Shown: positions 7,606 through 16,687 of the stretch, in pieces
Layout of the letters: every line of letters starts with the position of its first letter
Position numbering within the stretch: the first letter of the stretch is position 1
Assembly (NCBI RefSeq): GCF_008704395.1
Contig: NZ_CP023695.1
Location: 5,208,001 to 5,272,000, forward strand
DNA length: 64,000 nt
Origin: Streptomyces alboniger
GTDB taxonomy: Bacteria > Actinomycetota > Actinomycetes > Streptomycetales > Streptomycetaceae
Direction: 5' to 3'
Made by a program: the position numbers and the translations under genes
Notes under the pieces: generated by a model
Seen by the model: only the letters and a program-made list of their open reading frames with translations
Told to the model about the DNA's origin: nothing
The model's database searches: none

Positions 7606-9327
7606 ATGCGCCGAAATTCCGCCATAGCCCGCCGCGTGGCAGCGGCATCCGTCAGCCTGGCCCTGGCCACGGGCGCCGCCGCCTGCGCGGGCCCGAAGGA
7701 CAACGACTCCGGGAGCGGCGGCGGGAAACCGGCCAAGGGCGGCACGCTCACGGTCCTCAACCGAAACCCGCAGACCGACTTCGACCCCGCGCGGCTCTAC
7801 ACCTCCGGCGGCGGCAACGTGCCGAGCCTCGTCTTCCGCACCCTGACCACCCGCAACCGCGAGGACGGCGCCAAGGGCGCGGAGGTCGTCCCCGACCTCG
7901 CCACGGATCTGGGCAAGCCGAGCAAGAACGCCACGGTATGGACGTACACCTTGAAGAAGGGGCTCAAGTACGAGGACGGCACACCGATCACGTCCACCGA
8001 CGTGAAGTACGGCATCGAGCGTTCGTTCGCCCCCGAACTCAGCGGCGGCGCTCCCTACTTGCGGGACTGGCTCGTCGGAGGCGACAAGTACCAGGGCCCC
8101 TACAAGGACAAGAGCGGCAAGGGGCTCGCCTCCATCGAGACGCCGGACGAGCGGACCATCGTCTTCCATCTGAACAAGCCCGAGGGCGAGTTCCCCTACC
8201 TCGCCACCCAGACGCAGTTCACGCCCGTCCCCAAGAGCAAGGACAAGGGCACGAAGTACGAGGAGCACCCGGTCTCCTCCGGGCCCTACAAGGTCGTCAA
8301 GAACGAGAACGACGGCGAACGGCTGCGTCTGGAGCGCAATCCGCACTGGTCGGCGAAGACCGACGCCGAGCGCAAGGCCTACCCGGACGTCATCGACGTA
8401 CGCTCCGGACTCGACTCGTCCGTCATCAACCAGCGGCTCTCCGCGAGCCAGGGCGCGGACGCCGCCGCCGTCACCACCGACACCAACCTCGGCCCCGCCG
8501 AACTCGCCAAGGTCACCGCCGACAAGGAACTCGCCTCACACGTCGGCACCGGACACTTCGGCTACACCAACTACCTCGCCTTCAACCCGAAGGTGAAGCC
8601 CTTCGACGACCCCAAGGTGCGCCAGGCCATCTCGTACGCCGTCGACCGCTCCTCGGTCGTCAACGCCGCCGGCGGCTCCTCGCTCGCCGAGCCCGCCACC
8701 ACCTACCTGCCGAACCAGAAGTCCTTCGGATACACGAAGTACGACCACTTCCCCGCGGGCCCGAACGGCAATCCGAAGAAGGCCAGGGAACTGCTGAAGG
8801 AGGCCGGTCACAAGGACGGGCTCACCATCACGCTCACCCACTCCAACGCCAAGGACTTCGAGACCAGCCCCGAGATCGCGACCGCGGTCCAGGACGCCCT
8901 GAAGAAGGCCGGCATCACCGTCAAGCTGGCGGGACTCGAGGAGAACGACTACTCCGACAAGGTCCACAGCGCGCAGGACGAGCCCGGCCTCTTCCTCGCC
9001 CACTGGGGCGCCGACTGGCCCTCCGGCGGCCCCTTCCTCGCCCCGATCTTCGACGGCCGGCAGATCGTGAAGGACGGCGCCAACTTCAACTCCGGTTTCC
9101 TCGACGACCAGTCCGTCAACGACGAGATCGACGAGATCAACAAGCTCACCGACCTCGACGCCGCCGCCGCGCGCTGGGGCGCCCTCGACAAGAGGATCGG
9201 GAAGAAGGCGCTCACCGTGCCGCTCTTCCACCCCGTCTACAAGCGCCTGTACGGCAAGGACGTCAAGAACGTCGTCATCAGTGACTGGACCGGTGTGCTC
9301 GACGTCTCCCAGGTCGCGGTGAAGTAG
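7606..9327 (+). CDS. Peptide/nickel-type ABC substrate-binding lipoprotein
   Basis: 573 aa from ATG with GAGAGG upstream. Signal peptide with lipobox AAAC (C27) and a Gly/Ser-rich linker. The mature part is an SBP_bac_5 (DppA/OppA) protein: early TLTVLNRNPQTDFDPAR, then the two-lobe oligopeptide-binding fold, with a repeated W-W-GG region near HWGADWPSGG. It is the first gene of the sbp-permease-permease-ATPase operon behind the Cys-type leader. A sulfur-containing peptide such as glutathione is possible but only inferred from that leader. Confidence 0.92.
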   Translation: MRRNSAIARRVAAASVSLALATGAAACAGPKDNDSGSGGGKPAKGGTLTVLNRNPQTDFDPARLYTSGGGNVPSLVFRTLTTRNREDGAKGAEVVPDLATDLGKPSKNATVWTYTLKKGLKYEDGTPITSTDVKYGIERSFAPELSGGAPYLRDWLVGGDKYQGPYKDKSGKGLASIETPDERTIVFHLNKPEGEFPYLATQTQFTPVPKSKDKGTKYEEHPVSSGPYKVVKNENDGERLRLERNPHWSAKTDAERKAYPDVIDVRSGLDSSVINQRLSASQGADAAAVTTDTNLGPAELAKVTADKELASHVGTGHFGYTNYLAFNPKVKPFDDPKVRQAISYAVDRSSVVNAAGGSSLAEPATTYLPNQKSFGYTKYDHFPAGPNGNPKKARELLKEAGHKDGLTITLTHSNAKDFETSPEIATAVQDALKKAGITVKLAGLEENDYSDKVHSAQDEPGLFLAHWGADWPSGGPFLAPIFDGRQIVKDGANFNSGFLDDQSVNDEIDEINKLTDLDAAAARWGALDKRIGKKALTVPLFHPVYKRLYGKDVKNVVISDWTGVLDVSQVAVK

Positions 9328-9329
9328 TC

Positions 9330-10256
9330 GTGACGATCTTCTGGCGGCGGCTGCGCGAGCGGCGCGCCGCCCTCGTCGCGGCGGGCGTCGTCGCGCTGCT
9401 CGTCCTCGTGGCGCTCGCCGCGCCGCTGCTCACGGCCCTGGAGGGGCAGGACCCCACCACGTACCACCCGGACCTCATCGACTCGGCGCGCGGCGGTGTG
9501 CCGGTCGGCCCGTTCGGCGGCATCAGCGGCGAGCACTGGCTCGGCGTCGAACCGCAGACCGGCCGCGACCTCTTCGCCCGCCTCGTGTACGGGGCACGGG
9601 TCTCCCTCGGCGTCGCGCTCGCCGCGACCGTCGTGCAGGTGTTCGTCGGCGTCGCGGTCGGCGTGGCGGCCGGGTTCGGCAACCGCTGGGTGGACCAGGT
9701 GCTCAGCCGCGCCACCGACGTCATCATCGCCCTGCCGCTGATGGTCCTGGCGCTCGCCCTGATGGCGGTCGTGCCGGCGGGCTTCCCGCGGCCCGTGCTC
9801 GTCGCCCTGGTCATCGGCCTCGTCGCCTGGGGCAACATGGCCAAGATCGTGCGCGCGCAGACCGTCACGCTCAGGGAACTCGACCACGTGGCCGCGGCAC
9901 GGCTCAGCGGCTGGGGGCCCGTGCGCATCGCCCGGCGCGAACTGCTGCCCGCGCTCGCCGCGCCCGTCATCACGTACGCGGCGCTGCTCGTGCCCGTGAA
10001 CATCACGGTCGAGGCCGCGCTCTCCTTCCTCGGCGTCGGCGTGAAGCCGCCGACGCCCTCGTGGGGCCAGATGCTCACGGCCGCCGACGTCTGGTACCAG
10101 GCGGCGCCGCAGTACCTACTGCTGCCCGCGGGCGCGCTGTTCGTGACCGTGCTCGCCCTCACCGTCCTCGGCGACGGGGTGCGCGCGGCGCTCGATCCGC
10201 GGGCCGCCTCGCGGCTGCGGATCGGGACGGGCCGCAAGCGGGAGGCCCGGGCATGA
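9330..10256 (+). CDS. ABC permease (DppC/OppC-like)
   Basis: 308 aa from GTG two bases after the binding-protein stop. One N-terminal transmembrane helix, a periplasmic segment with EHWLGVEPQTGRDLFARLVY typical of OppC/DppC, and five more helices. The coupling loop around LSGWGPVRIARRELLP is present. It pairs with the DppB-type permease encoded next. Confidence 0.92.
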   Translation: MTIFWRRLRERRAALVAAGVVALLVLVALAAPLLTALEGQDPTTYHPDLIDSARGGVPVGPFGGISGEHWLGVEPQTGRDLFARLVYGARVSLGVALAATVVQVFVGVAVGVAAGFGNRWVDQVLSRATDVIIALPLMVLALALMAVVPAGFPRPVLVALVIGLVAWGNMAKIVRAQTVTLRELDHVAAARLSGWGPVRIARRELLPALAAPVITYAALLVPVNITVEAALSFLGVGVKPPTPSWGQMLTAADVWYQAAPQYLLLPAGALFVTVLALTVLGDGVRAALDPRAASRLRIGTGRKREARA

Positions 10257-11260
10257 CGGACCTCGCGCGGCTCTCCGCCTTCCTGCTGCGGCGCCTCGTC
10301 GGCGCCCTGGTCACCCTCCTCGCCCTCTCCGTGATCATCTACGTGGTGTTCTACGTCGCTCCCGGAGACGTCGCCCAGATCACCTGCGGCCCACGCTGCT
10401 CGCCCGCACAGGTCCAGCAGGTCACCGAGCAACTACGCCTCGACGACCCGCTGTACGTCCGCTACTGGGACTTCCTCCAGGGCGTCCTCACCGGCCACGA
10501 CTACTCGACCGGCACCGGCGTGGAGCACTGCGAGGCACCCTGCCTCGGCGTCTCCTACCAGAGCGACCAGCAGGTCAGCGCGATGATCGTGGCGAAGCTG
10601 CCGGTCACGGCGTCGCTGGCGCTGGGCGCGATGGTGATGTGGCTGATCCTGGGCGTGGGCACCGGCGTGCTCTCCGCCTGGCGGCGCGGCCGGCTCAGCG
10701 AGCGCGTCCTGACCGCCCTCACGCTCGCGGGCACCGCCACCCCCGTCTTCGTGATCGGCCTGCTGCTGATGATCGTGGTCTGCGGTCAGCTCCAGTGGCT
10801 GCCCTTCCCGCAGTACGTCGACTTCGGCGACGACCCGACGCAGTGGGCGTGGAACCTGCTGCTGCCCTGGCTGTCGCTCGCCCTGATCGAGGCCGCCAAG
10901 TACGCGCGGCTGACCCGCTCCTCGATGCTGGAGACACTCGCCGACGACCACGTGCGGACCTTTCGCGCGTACGGCGTGGGGGAGCGGTCGATCATCGGCA
11001 AGCACGCGCTGCGGGGCGCCGCGGCACCCGTCATCGCCCTGACCGCCAACGACGTCGGGTCGATGTTCGGCGGCGCCATGCTCAGCGAGACGCTGTTCGG
11101 CCTCCCCGGCCTCGGGCGCGAACTCGTCCACGCCGTGAAGGTCGTCGACCTGCCGGTGGTGGTCGGCCTCGTCATGGTCACCGGCTTCTTCGTGGTGCTC
11201 GCCAATGCCGTCGCGGACGTGCTGTACGCGGTGGCCGACCGAAGGGTGGTGCTGTCGTGA
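10253..11260 (+). CDS. ABC permease (DppB/OppB-like)
   Basis: 335 aa, ATG overlapping the previous stop (ATGA). N-terminal helix with RRLVGALVTLLALSVIIYVV, a large extracytoplasmic loop containing four Cys (about residues 44-105), then the permease core. Loop Cys pairs (TCGPRC and HCEAPC) could form disulfides. The order C-then-B is the reverse of the E. coli dpp/opp order. Confidence 0.92.
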   Translation: MTDLARLSAFLLRRLVGALVTLLALSVIIYVVFYVAPGDVAQITCGPRCSPAQVQQVTEQLRLDDPLYVRYWDFLQGVLTGHDYSTGTGVEHCEAPCLGVSYQSDQQVSAMIVAKLPVTASLALGAMVMWLILGVGTGVLSAWRRGRLSERVLTALTLAGTATPVFVIGLLLMIVVCGQLQWLPFPQYVDFGDDPTQWAWNLLLPWLSLALIEAAKYARLTRSSMLETLADDHVRTFRAYGVGERSIIGKHALRGAAAPVIALTANDVGSMFGGAMLSETLFGLPGLGRELVHAVKVVDLPVVVGLVMVTGFFVVLANAVADVLYAVADRRVVLS

Positions 11261-12858
11261 GCCTTGTACGAGTCAACGATCTCTCCGTGGAGTTCGGGAC
11301 CGGAGTGCGCGCCGTCGACGGTCTCTCCTTCACCCTTGAGGCGGGCGGCGCGCTCGCCCTCGTCGGCGAGTCGGGGTCCGGGAAGTCCACCGTGGCGTCC
11401 GCGCTGCTCGGGCTCCACCGGGGCACGGGCGCCCGCGTCAGCGGATCCGTGCGGGTCGACGGCATCGACGTACAGGAGGCGACCGAAGCCGAACTGCGGC
11501 GGCTGCGCGGCGGAAGGGCGGCGATGGTCTTCCAGGACCCGCTCTCCTCCCTCGACCCGTACTACGCGGTGGGCGACCAGATCGCCGAGGTGCACCGCGT
11601 GCACACCGGGGCGTCCCGGCGTGCGGCACGCGCGCGTGCCGTGGACGCGCTCGACCGCGTCGGCATTCCCGACGCCGTACGCCGCTCGCGCTCGCGACCG
11701 CACGAGTTCAGCGGCGGCATGCGCCAACGCGCGCTCATCGCCATGGCGCTGGCGTGCGACCCGGCCCTCCTGATCGCCGACGAGCCGACCACCGCCCTCG
11801 ACGTCACCGTCCAGGCCCAGATCCTCGACCTGCTGCACACGCTGCGGGACGACACCGGCATGGGCCTGCTCCTGGTCACCCACGACGTGGGCGTCGCGGC
11901 GGAGAGCGCGGACGAGGTCCTGGTCATGCGGGGCGGGCGCGCGGTGGAACGGGGTGCGGTGCGGGACGTCCTCGCCACGCCCCGGGAGCCGTACACCCGG
12001 GAGCTTCTGGGGGCCGTGCCCCGGGTGGACTCGCCGCTGGCGGCGCCCGCCGGTGAGGCGGGCGAGGTCGTGCTCGAAGCGGTAGGGCTGCGGCGGGAGT
12101 TCGGGCGCGGGAAGCGCGCCGTCATCGCCGTCGACGATGTCTCGCTCACCGTCCGCCGAGGAGAGACCCTCGGCGTCGTGGGCGAGAGCGGCAGCGGCAA
12201 GACGACGCTGGGGCGCATGCTCGTGGGCCTTCTCGAACCGAGCGCGGGGCGCCTCCTCCACGGGGGCGCGGAGAAGCCCGGCGGCCGGGTGGACCCGCAG
12301 GTGCAGATGGTGTTCCAGGACCCCGTCGCCTCCCTCAACCCACGCCGCTCGATCGGCGAGTCCGTCGCCGACCCGCTGCGCGCCCGGGGCGAGAGCGACA
12401 CCTTCGTACGGAGGCGGGTGCGCGAGCTGCTGGAGCGCGTCGGGCTCGAACCGGCGTACTACGACCGCTACCCGCACGAGTTCAGCGGCGGACAGCGGCA
12501 GCGCGTCGGCATCGCGCGTGCGCTCGCCGCCGAGCCGCGCGTCATCGTGTGCGACGAGCCGGTGTCCGCGCTCGACGTGACCACGCAGGCGCAGGTGACC
12601 GACCTGCTCGCCCGGTTGCAGCGGGAACTCGGGCTCGCGCTCGTCTTCATCGCGCACGATCTCGCGGTCGTACGCCAGGTCAGCGACCGGGTCGCGGTGA
12701 TGCGGCGGGGCCGGATCGTCGAGTACGGAACCGTCGACGAGGTCTACGGCTCACCGCGGGATCCGTACACGAGAGCGCTGCTCGCGGCCGTCCCCTCGCT
12801 CGACCCCGAGGCGGCCGCGCGGCGACGCGAGTCCCGCAAGGAGTTGGCCGCGGCCTGA
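11257..12858 (+). CDS. Fused double ABC ATPase (DppD-DppF fusion)
   Basis: 533 aa from GTG overlapping the permease stop (GTGA). Two complete oligopeptide-type ABC domains lie in tandem: the first has Walker [10 protein letters not shown], signature FSGGMRQR and Walker [13 protein letters not shown]; the second has [17 protein letters not shown] and [11 protein letters not shown]. Each ends with the oligopeptide-transporter C-terminal extension (PREPYTREL and PRDPYTRAL). One polypeptide thus replaces the usual two ATPases. Confidence 0.94.
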   Translation: MSLVRVNDLSVEFGTGVRAVDGLSFTLEAGGALALVGESGSGKSTVASALLGLHRGTGARVSGSVRVDGIDVQEATEAELRRLRGGRAAMVFQDPLSSLDPYYAVGDQIAEVHRVHTGASRRAARARAVDALDRVGIPDAVRRSRSRPHEFSGGMRQRALIAMALACDPALLIADEPTTALDVTVQAQILDLLHTLRDDTGMGLLLVTHDVGVAAESADEVLVMRGGRAVERGAVRDVLATPREPYTRELLGAVPRVDSPLAAPAGEAGEVVLEAVGLRREFGRGKRAVIAVDDVSLTVRRGETLGVVGESGSGKTTLGRMLVGLLEPSAGRLLHGGAEKPGGRVDPQVQMVFQDPVASLNPRRSIGESVADPLRARGESDTFVRRRVRELLERVGLEPAYYDRYPHEFSGGQRQRVGIARALAAEPRVIVCDEPVSALDVTTQAQVTDLLARLQRELGLALVFIAHDLAVVRQVSDRVAVMRRGRIVEYGTVDEVYGSPRDPYTRALLAAVPSLDPEAAARRRESRKELAAA

Positions 12859-12878
12859 CCCTCCGCGACGGCGGAGGG
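12859..12878 (+). terminator. Hairpin terminator after peptide ABC operon
   Basis: CCCTCCGC (12859-12866), a 4-base loop, then GCGGAGGG (12871-12878) directly after the ATPase stop. There is no T-tract, as is common in Streptomyces. Confidence 0.55.
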
Positions 12879-12945
12879 CCTCCGGGGCGCTATAGCGCGA
12901 CAGAACGCTACCGGCGCGGGAAAGTCACGGCCGTTCACCCCTTCT

Positions 12946-13032
12946 GGTGGCGCGATGGACAACCGTCCGTCGCGCCACCGGCATGACCGCATACGTTCGT
13001 CCCGCTGTGAGCCGCCGACTAAACGGCGGCTC
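12946..13032 (+). promoter_or_regulatory. Two strong hairpins in the leader of the polysaccharide operon
   Basis: The first hairpin is GGTGGCGCGATGGAC (12946-12960) pairing over an AACC loop with GTCCGTCGCGCCACC (12965-12979), 15 pairs including one wobble. The second is GAGCCGCCG (13009-13017) with CGGCGGCTC (13024-13032) over a 6-base loop, ending shortly before the ribosome binding region of the glycosyltransferase start at 13060. They may act as a 5' regulatory leader. I do not recognise a known riboswitch. Confidence 0.4.
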
Positions 13033-13059
13033 CCCAGACGGGAGATCGGGGGTGCACTC

Positions 13060-14868
13060 GTGCGCGTCGCACTGCTTACGGAGGGTGGCTACCCGTACGT
13101 GAACGGTGAGGGCCGGCTCTGGTGCGACCGGCTCGTACGCGGACTCGGGCAGCACGAGTTCGACGTCTACGCCCTCAGCCGCGACGAGCGGCAGGAGGCG
13201 CGGGGCCAGGTCGAACTCCCGCCCCAGGTCACCCGGGTGCGCACGGCTCCGCTGTGGACCCTCGACGACGAGGCGCTCCGTGCCGCCGGGCCCCGCGGCG
13301 GGCGCGGACGGCAGGCGCGCCGGCGGTTCGCGGAGTGCTTCAAAGAGCTGGCGGACGTGGTGTGCCGGGGCGGGGCGGACGGCTTGGGCGCGGGGGGGAG
13401 TGGGAGCCGAGGAACCGCGCCGGGGGCGGGCTCCGACCTCGTGGCGGACCGTTTCGCCAACGCGCTGTACGGACTCGCCGAACTCGCCCGCGACGAGGGC
13501 GGACTGGTCGGCGCGCTGCGCTCGGAGACCGTCGTGCGCGCCCTGGAGAGCGCCTGCCGCGCGCCCGGCGCACTGCGCGCCGCCCGCACCGCCCGGGTGT
13601 CCGACCTGCTCGTCGCCGCAGCCCGGATCGAGCGGGCGCTGCGGCCGCTCTCCCTCGACTGGTACGGCGACGACGCGCTCGGCGCCGCCGACCTCTGCCA
13701 CGCCACGTCCGGCGGGCCCGCGGCGCTGCCCGGACTGCTCGCCAAGCACTTCGCCGGGGTGCCGCTCCTCGTCACCGAGTACGGCGTACAGCTGCGCGCG
13801 CACCACCTCGCCGCGGGCGGCATGGACCTGAGCGCACCGGCACGGGCGCTCCTCGCCTCCTTCCACGGCCTCCTCACCGCCGAGGTGTACGACCAGGCCG
13901 TGCTCATCACCCCCGGCAACACCCACGCCCGCCGCTGGCAGGAGCGGTGCGGCGCCGACCGTGCCAAGCTGCGCACGGTCTACCCCGGCATGGAGTCCGG
14001 CCGCTTCTCCGAGATCGGCGAGCGGGGCTACGACGACCTCGCCGCGGTCCCTCGCACACTCCTGTGGGTCGGCCGCGTCGAGCCCGCCAAGGACCTGATC
14101 TCACTGCTCCACGCCTTCGCCGAGGTCCGCGGGGAGGAGCCGGGGGCACGCCTGCGGATTGTCGCGGCGCCCGCCGAGGGGCCCGAGGCTGTCGACTACC
14201 TCGCCCAGTGCCGGGCGCTCGCCGCGCAGCTCTTCCCCGACGAGGCGGAGGGGGCGCACGCCGTCGGCGACAACCCCGTCTCCTTCGAGGAGATCGGCGG
14301 ACCCCAGGCGCCGGATCTCGCCGAGGCGTACGCCGCGGGCGGGGTGATCGTGCTCTCCAGCGTGGTCGAAGGCTTCCCGATCAGCCTGGTCGAGGCCATG
14401 TTCTGCGGGCGCGCGACCGTCTCGACGGACGTCGGCGCGGTGGTGGAGGTGATCGGCGGTACGGGCCTCGTCGTGCCGCCGCGCAATCCGCGGGCGCTCG
14501 CGGAGGCGTGCGTGGCGCTCCTGCGCGACCCCGCCCGGTGCGCGCGCCTGGGGGCGGCGGCGCGGGCGCGGGCCCTCGAACTCTTCACCGTCGAGCAGAA
14601 CGTGGCGGCATTTCGCGGCATTTACCTGGAGATCGTCTCGCACTGCCCGGTGCGCAGGGACGCCCTGGACGAGGCGGGCGAGCCGGTTCCGTTCGCCCAC
14701 CCGGCCGAGGCGTACATGCCGGGGCGGTGGGCGGTCGCGGTGGGCCCCGCGGCCGCGTGCGCATCCGCGTCCGCGTCGGGAGCGGAGGGCGACGGAGTGC
14801 CGAGCTGGGCGGGCACCTCCGGCCAACGGGCTGATGAACGCCATCAGTTGAAGGGGGCGGTCGTATGA
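13060..14868 (+). CDS. PelF-type GT4 glycosyltransferase (DUF3492 + GT-B)
   Basis: 602 aa from GTG at 13060 (GGGGG 7 bases upstream); the open frame begins earlier but that part is not protein-like. The N-terminus VRVALLTEGGYPYVNGEGRL is the DUF3492 signature found in PelF. The C-terminal half is a GT4 domain with RVEPAKD and the EX7E motif EGFPISLVE (E437, E445). PelF is the cytoplasmic UDP-GalNAc/GlcNAc-using transferase of Pel polysaccharide synthesis. A low-complexity Ala/Ser tail follows about residue 560. It overlaps the next gene (ATGA). Family call strong; Pel-like product is inference. Confidence 0.85.
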   Translation: MRVALLTEGGYPYVNGEGRLWCDRLVRGLGQHEFDVYALSRDERQEARGQVELPPQVTRVRTAPLWTLDDEALRAAGPRGGRGRQARRRFAECFKELADVVCRGGADGLGAGGSGSRGTAPGAGSDLVADRFANALYGLAELARDEGGLVGALRSETVVRALESACRAPGALRAARTARVSDLLVAAARIERALRPLSLDWYGDDALGAADLCHATSGGPAALPGLLAKHFAGVPLLVTEYGVQLRAHHLAAGGMDLSAPARALLASFHGLLTAEVYDQAVLITPGNTHARRWQERCGADRAKLRTVYPGMESGRFSEIGERGYDDLAAVPRTLLWVGRVEPAKDLISLLHAFAEVRGEEPGARLRIVAAPAEGPEAVDYLAQCRALAAQLFPDEAEGAHAVGDNPVSFEEIGGPQAPDLAEAYAAGGVIVLSSVVEGFPISLVEAMFCGRATVSTDVGAVVEVIGGTGLVVPPRNPRALAEACVALLRDPARCARLGAAARARALELFTVEQNVAAFRGIYLEIVSHCPVRRDALDEAGEPVPFAHPAEAYMPGRWAVAVGPAAACASASASGAEGDGVPSWAGTSGQRADERHQLKGAVV

Positions 14869-16532
14869 CACGGCGGTTGAGCGCCGGGGGCGTGGAGGTG
14901 CCGCGGACCCCGAGGGGGGCCGGCGGGTGGGAGTCGGGCTCGGAGGAACTACTGGCGACCGAGGCGCTGACGCAGCCCGCCGGCGAGGCGCCAGGCCTGC
15001 CGGGCACCGGCGAGGCTCCCGTCTCGGGACGGTCCATTCCCGGCTTCGGGGAGGGGGGCTTCCGGGGCGGTGGCGACGGCGACGACGAAGAGGGGGAGAG
15101 CGGATGGAATGGGCGGGGGCACGAAGGGGTCGTACGGGACGAGGGGGACGCGGACGCCACGTGTCTCGGTGCTCGGCGGGGTGAGGGGGGCGCCGGGGGA
15201 CGCGGGGGCGAGGCGGCTCGGGCCGCGGGCACAACTCCCAGCCCCACCACCCCCGAAACCGACGCCCCGAGGCTCCCCCTCGTAACCGTCGGCCCCCCTG
15301 ACACTCCCCCCGCCGTCCCTCCCGACAGCCCCGCCCTCGCCACTTCCGGAGAGGCGCGCGGGGTGGGCGGTGGTCGGGGCGGAGCGCAGGAGTGGGGCCG
15401 ACCGGGCCGGGGCACGACCTCGCACGGTGCCGCCGACCCCGTGAAAGCCCTGATGCACCGCCACCGCGACCTGTGCGCGCGAGCCGTGGACCCGCTGGAG
15501 ATCGCGGCGGGCCTGGAGGCGCACGGCGTGACCGACCGGGCCGCCGCGCGCTACCGGCACCGCGACGTGTTCGCCCTCGCCGAGGAGATGTACGCGCGCG
15601 TGCCCCGCGACGACGACAGCAGCCGCGCACGCCCCGGCGCCGGTGACGGTACCGACGTACACCACGCACCCCAAGTACGCCCCGGATGGGCCTTGTTCGC
15701 ACTGCTGCCCGGCGCGGCGTGCGCGGCAGCCGTCGCGGGGGCCGAGGTGACCGCCGGGGCCACCCGGGCCGCGGTGACGGTCGGCGGCGCGCTCGCCGTG
15801 GCCCTGGCGCTGCGGGTGGCCCTGCGCGACGGACCGCTGCGCGCCGCCACCCCCCTGACACCCGCCACGCGCGCGTGGGTGTGCTGGCTCATCGCGTACG
15901 CCCTACTGGGCGACGGGCTGCTGACGAACGCTGTCGCGGGCGGCCCCGACGGACCGGGCGACCTCTGGCAGCCCGCCACCGCCACCGCCCTCGGCCTCAC
16001 CCTGGCCGTCGCGCCCGCGACCTGGTGCGCCCGGCTCTTCGCCGCACGGGCCAGGGGACGGCTCGTGGCCAGCCGTGGACTCGATGAGTTCGCCGCCTCC
16101 GTAAGGCCGTTGCTGCTCGGCATCGTCGTGCTGTTCCTCGCCGCCCTCGGGGTATCGCTCGCGGCGACGGACGCGGCGGCGGACGCGGTGCTCGGCACGG
16201 CCGAGAACCCCTCGGCCCTCACCGGGGCCGGTGCCCTCGGCGCCCTACTGCTGCTCGTGCGGCTGCTCGCCGCACACGGCTTCGCCCGGGCGCCCGCCCT
16301 GCTGCTCGGCGCGGCCGGAGCTTGCGAAGTGGCGGCACCAGCCCTGGTGTTCGCGGGGCGCCTGCCGGGATGCGACGCGCTGGCGGCGCCCGTCACGGCA
16401 GTCGTCGACAGCTGGGGCCCCGGTGCCGTCCCCGCCGCCGTGTGCGGGGCCGCGGCCCTCGCCCTCCTGATCCACGCGGCCAGGACCCTGACCCTGGCCT
16501 CGGCCCACGCCGGCCCCGGCGCCATGACCTGA
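14865..16532 (+). CDS. Multispanning membrane protein with disordered N-terminus
   Basis: 555 aa, ATG overlapping the glycosyltransferase stop. Residues 1-185 are Gly/Glu/Pro-rich without recognisable fold. Residues about 190-248 form a charged conserved-looking patch (HRHRDLCARAVDPLEIAAGL and RYRHRDVFALAEEMYARVPR). About eight hydrophobic helices follow between 274 and 540. I do not recognise the family. Its place between a PelF-type transferase and an epimerase suggests a membrane partner for polymer synthesis or export, in the position PelG would occupy, but I see no clear PelG similarity. Confidence 0.7.
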   Translation: MTRRLSAGGVEVPRTPRGAGGWESGSEELLATEALTQPAGEAPGLPGTGEAPVSGRSIPGFGEGGFRGGGDGDDEEGESGWNGRGHEGVVRDEGDADATCLGARRGEGGAGGRGGEAARAAGTTPSPTTPETDAPRLPLVTVGPPDTPPAVPPDSPALATSGEARGVGGGRGGAQEWGRPGRGTTSHGAADPVKALMHRHRDLCARAVDPLEIAAGLEAHGVTDRAAARYRHRDVFALAEEMYARVPRDDDSSRARPGAGDGTDVHHAPQVRPGWALFALLPGAACAAAVAGAEVTAGATRAAVTVGGALAVALALRVALRDGPLRAATPLTPATRAWVCWLIAYALLGDGLLTNAVAGGPDGPGDLWQPATATALGLTLAVAPATWCARLFAARARGRLVASRGLDEFAASVRPLLLGIVVLFLAALGVSLAATDAAADAVLGTAENPSALTGAGALGALLLLVRLLAAHGFARAPALLLGAAGACEVAAPALVFAGRLPGCDALAAPVTAVVDSWGPGAVPAAVCGAAALALLIHAARTLTLASAHAGPGAMT

Positions 16533-16630
16533 GCCCGCCGCCCACAGACCGACCAGACCACTCTCCCGCGGGGCCGACACCGCGGGCGTGACCCCGTGAC
16601 CCATGGCAACACCTCGAAGGAGAACACCAG

Positions 16631-16687
16631 ATGACCACCCGCAGCCGTCTCCGCCTCCGAGCGGCCACCCCCGGAGGCGCCCGATGA
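16631..16687 (+). CDS. 18-codon upstream ORF coupled to the epimerase gene
   Basis: A short ORF from ATG 16631 with an excellent ribosome binding site (GAAGGAG, 8 bases upstream) encodes an Arg-rich 18-residue peptide (five or six Arg; begins MTTRSRLRLR). Its stop overlaps the epimerase ATG as ATGA. The epimerase start itself lies in GGAGGCGCCCG, so it has a second site inside this ORF. The likely function is translational coupling or leader control. Confidence 0.55.
   Translation: MTTRSRLRLRAATPGGAR

Noticed and set aside
12859..13059. c-di-GMP riboswitch controlling the Pel-like operon
   Set aside because: I could not find GEMM-type consensus elements in the leader; only simple stems are visible.
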